A stretch of DNA of 7,636 nucleotides from Nitrososphaeraceae archaeon. GTDB taxonomy: Archaea > Thermoproteota > Nitrososphaeria > Nitrososphaerales > Nitrososphaeraceae. The notes beneath the pieces were generated by a model. It was not told where the DNA came from. It made no database searches and was given only the letters and a program-made list of their open reading frames with translations. Where the stretch lies: assembly GCA_030038695.1 (NCBI GenBank), contig JASHSN010000284.1, positions 1 through 7,636 of the forward strand. Direction: 5' to 3'. A program made the position numbers and the translations under genes. Positions 5,440 through 7,636 of the stretch are shown in pieces (position 1 is the stretch's first letter; every line of letters starts with the position of its first letter).

Positions 5440-5764
5440 ATGGTAGGTAGGTACGCACAGAATGAACCTTACAACTTTAAGGTTGTGTTCGGCTATACTG
5501 ATTCAACATTTTTTAATGGAGGACTTGATACAATGGTGCAAGATTTTATCCAATGTTGTAAAGATAAACTTGGTGTCATCGTAGAATTAAAGGCTGTATT
5601 TACAAACTCGATTTTCTATCTCAAAAAGAATAGATACATCGCATGGACAGGCAATGCGAAGGGAGCAACCAATAATCAAAGGTCTTGACGGCTTGAGCGA
5701 TTCCAACCCGGTATGGGTTCGGAAATGGTTCAAGAAAATTTTAGTCCTTTGCCATGAAGTACTC
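5440..5764 (+). pseudogene. Family B DNA polymerase relic (motif C region), mutated and frameshifted
   Basis: The first frame reads NFKVVFGYTDSTFF, then QDFIQCCKDKLGVIVELKAV and FYLKKNRYIAWTGNAK; the second, starting at the GGG of 5661-5663, reads EQPIIKGLDGLSDSNPVWVR and KWFKK. This is the palm segment around motif C and the following KKxRYxxWTG and KGLDGL-like parts of archaeal family B polymerases. Deleting one G merges the frames. In motif C the usual G-D-T-D-S is G-Y-T-D-S: the first catalytic Asp has become Tyr (GAT to TAT is one base). Exonuclease domain, motifs A and B and the thumb are missing on both sides, and a stop precedes 5440, so only about 100 codons remain. It cannot polymerise DNA. 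It may be a decayed copy of a chromosomal-type polymerase or of an integrated element's polymerase. Confidence 0.8.
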
Positions 5765-5789
5765 CTTGGGACGTTGGTCTAGAGACAAA

Positions 5790-5810
5790 AGTAAGGAATC
5801 AAGCCTTACT
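5790..5810. repeat. 7-bp perfect inverted repeat upstream of the secreted-protein promoter
   Basis: AGTAAGG and CCTTACT flank a 7-nt loop, about 60 nt before the TATA box at 5870. It could be a regulatory site or a weak hairpin ending the PolB relic. A short tetranucleotide-like run, CAGACAGACAGACA, follows at about 5830. Confidence 0.35.
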
Positions 5811-5869
5811 GTGTTAGATACGGGATATGCAGACAGACAGACATACGCACATACCTATATGGATATGCC

Positions 5870-5876
5870 TATAAAT
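5870..5876 (+). promoter_or_regulatory. TATA box of the secreted repeat-protein gene, leaderless promoter
   Basis: TATAAAT is centred 27 nt before the ATG at 5900, the expected spacing for transcription starting at the start codon. There is no ribosome site in the gap. This is the clearest promoter in the window. Confidence 0.7.
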
Positions 5877-5899
5877 GTCCAGGTATGATAAATTGAACA

Positions 5900-6472
5900 A
5901 TGAATAGAACAACCAATTTGTTCGTACTTTTGATAGTGATTTCATTTATTTTGCCTGCTACAGCAATCAGGTATGCTCAGGCTGCCACTGAAAAATCACA
6001 GGATAGTAGTAGTACTGGAAATGAAGACCAACAGAATAATAGTACTGGAAGTGGACAGGAGAGTAGCAGTAGCAATACTGGAAGTGGACAGGAGAGTAGC
6101 AGTAGCAATACTGGAAATGCACAGGAGAATAACAATACCGGAAATGAACAACAGCAGAGTAGCAATACTGGAAATGCACAGGAGAATAACAATACCGGAA
6201 ATGAACAACAGCAGAGTAGCAATACCACATCATCTATTGGGTCTACGGAGAATAATGCCCCATCCTTTAGTGGGTTTACGGAGAACGATAGATTTCTGCT
6301 GAAACAAGCCTATAACCAAGGCTACGGTGCTGGTTCTGGTGGTTTCATAGATTCATGTGATGACTGGTTTAAGCCAATACCAGGCTTTGCTTTCCCCAAG
6401 GATACGATACCCTACTGTCATCAGGGATTCGTCGCCGGCAAACACGACAAAGAGACCGGCAAAATCCATTAG
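5900..6472 (+). CDS. Secreted Asn/Ser/Gln-rich repeat protein with short C-terminal domain
   Basis: The 190-residue product begins with a Sec-type signal peptide (MNRTTNLFVLLIVISFILPA, likely cut after Ala-Gln-Ala at about 28). Residues 30-125 are low-complexity and hydrophilic, built of tandem copies: an 11-residue unit (GSGQESSSSNT) twice and a 19-residue unit (GNAQENNNTGNEQQQSSNT) twice. Many N-x-S/T sites could be N-glycosylated in an archaeon. From about residue 127 a compact domain follows with Tyr/Gly-rich YNQGYGAGSGG and two cysteines, Cys153 and Cys173, that could form a disulfide. No membrane anchor, S-layer domain or catalytic motif is visible. Similar secreted small proteins with a Gly/Tyr C-terminal domain seem common in Nitrososphaerales; their role, perhaps in the cell surface or biofilm matrix, is unproven. 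A leaderless promoter supports the chosen ATG. Confidence 0.88.
   Translation: MNRTTNLFVLLIVISFILPATAIRYAQAATEKSQDSSSTGNEDQQNNSTGSGQESSSSNTGSGQESSSSNTGNAQENNNTGNEQQQSSNTGNAQENNNTGNEQQQSSNTTSSIGSTENNAPSFSGFTENDRFLLKQAYNQGYGAGSGGFIDSCDDWFKPIPGFAFPKDTIPYCHQGFVAGKHDKETGKIH
6047..6226 (+). repeat. In-frame coding tandem repeats: 33 bp x2, then 57 bp x2
   Basis: Two 33-bp copies occupy 6047-6079 and 6080-6112, and two 57-bp copies occupy 6113-6169 and 6170-6226. The 57-bp copies differ only in the last base. All unit lengths are multiples of three. The near identity at DNA level points to recent slippage or recombination, so copy number may vary between strains. Confidence 0.9.
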
Positions 6473-6487
6473 GAGTTAGGCCTCACC

Positions 6488-6560
6488 TGAAAGCTCTTAC
6501 AAAAGACTTTCAAATTTGTTGGAAAAGAACAAATGGCTGAAACTGACCTAATCTCTTTTT
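6488..6560 (+). terminator. Possible terminator region after the secreted-protein gene
   Basis: TGAAAG and CTTTCA (6488-6493, 6507-6512) and then ATTTGTT and AACAAAT (6514-6520, 6528-6534) form two short inverted repeats, followed by CTCTTTTT at 6553-6560. Archaeal termination mainly needs the T-rich tract. Position downstream of the stop at 6472 is the main support. Confidence 0.3.
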
Positions 6561-6675
6561 CGTGTATAGTGCTTTAAACTAGACATTTTTGATTGTACAT
6601 CATTCTGACACTTTGATGCGTGATCTATCCAAGTAAAAAGGAGTTGCTGAACTTCTTTATGCTTCCTAATTATGT

Positions 6676-6906
6676 TCACAATTGAGGTAGTCGGTATTTT
6701 CCAACTTCTGTGTTTATTTCCAGTTTATCTTCAACCAGGGGACGCCATTTGTTCAGTTTGCGTCCAATAATGTCTGGGAAATATCTTACATAAAGGAGTT
6801 CGACTCGATCGCGGTCGAGAGGATCTCGAAAATAGAAAAATATGTAAAATAGAAAATTTATTTCATCTGCTAGTGCCTTCTCTACTGTATACAAGTTCAT
6901 TTGCAT
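6676..6906 (-). CDS. Hypothetical protein, probable C-terminal part of a frameshifted gene
   Basis: The 76 residues contain a regular aromatic and charged helical pattern (VEKALADEINFLFYIFFYFR, then DPLDRDRVELLYVRYFPDII) and end in KYRLPQL. This looks like real protein, although I know no family for it. The frame is open upstream to a TAG near 6930 and reads EIHTEF before the first ATG at 6906. There is no TATA box at the leaderless distance, which speaks against this ATG as the true start. The overlapping frame upstream (6863-7066) would join smoothly if one base were lost near 6924, giving a protein of roughly 110-130 residues. Short hydrophobic stretch INFLFYIFFYF could touch a membrane but is interrupted by charged residues. 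Confidence 0.35.
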   Translation of the reverse strand: MQMNLYTVEKALADEINFLFYIFFYFRDPLDRDRVELLYVRYFPDIIGRKLNKWRPLVEDKLEINTEVGKYRLPQL

Positions 6907-7066
6907 AAATTCTGTGTGGATCTCCTATTGGTGAATTAGAATCACTATCGACATGTAGCCTTTCCATAAATCTGTGAAGATTTCTCTGACTAAGTGATTT
7001 AGATATCTCGTCCATCTTGCGGGAAAGCAGTTTGTGACAGTCGATTGTACTAATGATACAGAACAA
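6863..7066 (-). pseudogene. Candidate N-terminal part of the same disrupted gene
   Basis: The frame starts at TTG 7066 or, more naturally, at ATG 7015 (MDEISKSLSQRNLHRFMERL). It reads as an amphipathic helix up to HVDSDSNSPIG, after which the tail YSREGTSR is probably out of frame. It overlaps the frame at 6676-6906 by 44 nt, and both look coding only outside the overlap. I infer a single gene with one indel near 6924. No family recognised. Confidence 0.25.
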
Positions 7067-7323
7067 AGAGAACGCCTTTCATGTCTTCCCTTTGTATCGC
7101 ATATGAGATATAACTTCTCTCACATATCGTACACGACACCGTAATTACTATATCGTATACGAGCAGGTAGGACCATCCTTCCTGTGAGAATGCGCGATTG
7201 TCTCCGTCTCCTACTGATGAAGCAACAAGGAGACGGTATTTCCCTGTGATATGAATTTCAGTGTACTTTAGTGGCTTTAAATATCCTATTATAACTATGA
7301 CTAAGTATCCAATTGGATTACTA
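7067..7323. other. Unexplained stretch with a strong hairpin
   Basis: No gene is convincing here. A 109-residue minus frame (7050-7379) runs through it but overlaps the end of the acetyltransferase gene and has no family features. The stretch contains a 9-bp perfect inverted repeat, CCGTCTCCT at 7204-7212 and AGGAGACGG at 7228-7236, with a 15-nt loop, and two similar pieces CATATCGTACACGA (7122-7135) and TATATCGTATACGA (7149-7162). Confidence 0.35.
7204..7236. repeat. 9-bp perfect GC-rich inverted repeat, hairpin
   Basis: CCGTCTCCT and AGGAGACGG are exact reverse complements around a 15-nt loop. It lies about 90 nt beyond the stop of the minus-strand acetyltransferase gene and could be a 3' end structure of its mRNA or part of a small RNA. 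Confidence 0.55.
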
Positions 7324-7636
7324 TCAATGTCGATTATTATTCCTATATTTTTCCAAGAACACAAGTATAATCGATTCATTTACAGGTATTCGTTTGAACT
7401 CACGGTAGCCAAGTTTTCGATACAAGTATAAATTCCGAACACTCCTGTGGCCTGTAAACAGTTCATAGCGATCTGCCATTCTAAAGTGCCCTTCAATTGC
7501 TTGCATGAGTCTGGTTCCTATACCATTGTTTTGAGAATCTGGTTTGACCATCAGTCGTCCAATATATGCAGTTTCTTTTTCAAAGTAAGCTCGCACCGAA
7601 CCAACGATTTTCCCTTCTTCTATTGCATTCAGAAAC
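7324..7636 (-). CDS. GNAT-family N-acetyltransferase, C-terminal part; N-terminus beyond window
   Basis: The frame is open to the right edge, where it reads FLNAIEEGKIVGSVRAYFEK, so the true start lies outside; the internal GTG at about 7596 is not a start. The visible 104 codons hold the strand IGRLMVKP, the acetyl-CoA pyrophosphate loop QNNGIGTRL (the Q/R-x-x-G-x-G/A motif A of GNAT enzymes), the helix following it, and the C-terminal motif NLYLYRKLGYREF typical of motif B. GNAT enzymes move an acetyl group from acetyl-CoA to an amine; the substrate (small molecule, peptide or antibiotic-like amine) cannot be told from this part. The end, YRNNNRH, is followed by TGA. It is the most ordinary gene of the window's right end and shares its strand with the doubtful genes downstream. 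Confidence 0.9.
   Translation of the reverse strand, partial: FLNAIEEGKIVGSVRAYFEKETAYIGRLMVKPDSQNNGIGTRLMQAIEGHFRMADRYELFTGHRSVRNLYLYRKLGYREFKRIPVNESIILVFLEKYRNNNRH

Noticed and set aside
5692..5734. Long imperfect hairpin around CCAACCC-GGTAT-GGGTT
   Set aside because: It lies inside the PolB relic and encodes its conserved segment LSDSNPVWVRKWF, so protein constraint explains the sequence better than RNA structure.
5820..5860. CAGACAGACAGACATACGCACATAC run as a CRISPR-like or functional repeat
   Set aside because: It is a short tetranucleotide-like microsatellite without spacers; no CRISPR array exists in the window.
5967..6302. Four long overlapping ORFs on both strands over the repeat region
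   Set aside because: They are shadows produced by the in-frame tandem repeats of the secreted protein gene.
7204..7260. Box C/D guide RNA
   Set aside because: TGATGA is present but preceded by C instead of a purine, and no CTGA D box lies at a suitable distance.
7050..7379. 109-residue minus-strand ORF
   Set aside because: It overlaps the end of the well-supported acetyltransferase gene in another frame, has no known motif, TATA box or ribosome site.

Overview
The window looks like an accessory stretch of an ammonia-oxidising archaeon of the Nitrososphaerales (Nitrososphaera/Nitrosocosmicus type). This rests on remembered family resemblance and not on a search. The pointers are a small lone C2H2-type zinc-finger protein, an HTH plus coiled-coil protein next to a recombinase remnant, a thaumarchaeal-style family B DNA polymerase fragment, a secreted Asn/Ser/Gln-repeat protein, and TATA boxes about 25-27 nt before start codons, as in leaderless archaeal transcripts. 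Most of the DNA is AT-rich, with one clearly GC-richer gene.

Layout. (1) 1-1128, minus strand: a zinc alcohol dehydrogenase, followed by the first 25 codons of an aldehyde dehydrogenase that starts at a TTG overlapping the alcohol dehydrogenase stop. Together they form a likely alcohol to aldehyde to acid operon. A perfect 8-bp inverted repeat lies just upstream of its TATA box. (2) 1129-1875: mostly unexplained, with a GC-rich patch and one doubtful ORF. (3) 1876-2565: a 67-residue tryptophan-rich protein with a clear leaderless promoter, then a long AT-rich spacer with a 13-bp perfect inverted repeat and tRNA-arm-like pieces. (4) 2566-3439: a small zinc-finger protein, then a RidA/YjgF-family protein on the other strand with about 55% GC in its main part and an uncertain N-terminus. 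(5) 3505-5110: a broken tyrosine integrase (one frameshift, no catalytic domain), a 21-bp degenerate repeat, and an intact HTH/coiled-coil protein. (6) 5117-5764: a small minus-strand protein broken at an A7 run, and a relic of family B DNA polymerase with a mutated catalytic Asp and one frameshift. (7) 5900-6472: a secreted low-complexity repeat protein with a strong leaderless promoter. (8) 6473-7636: a possible frameshifted minus-strand gene, an unexplained stretch with a strong hairpin, and the C-terminal part of a GNAT acetyltransferase cut by the window edge.

The main result is that the middle of the window is a graveyard of mobile or replication genes. Several reading frames (integrase, PolB relic, 5117-5418 protein, possibly 6676-7066) can each be restored by one base in a short homopolymer. 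Either this is real decay of an integrated element, or it is an assembly with homopolymer errors. Read-level data would tell these apart. I see no complete new defence or mobile system here.
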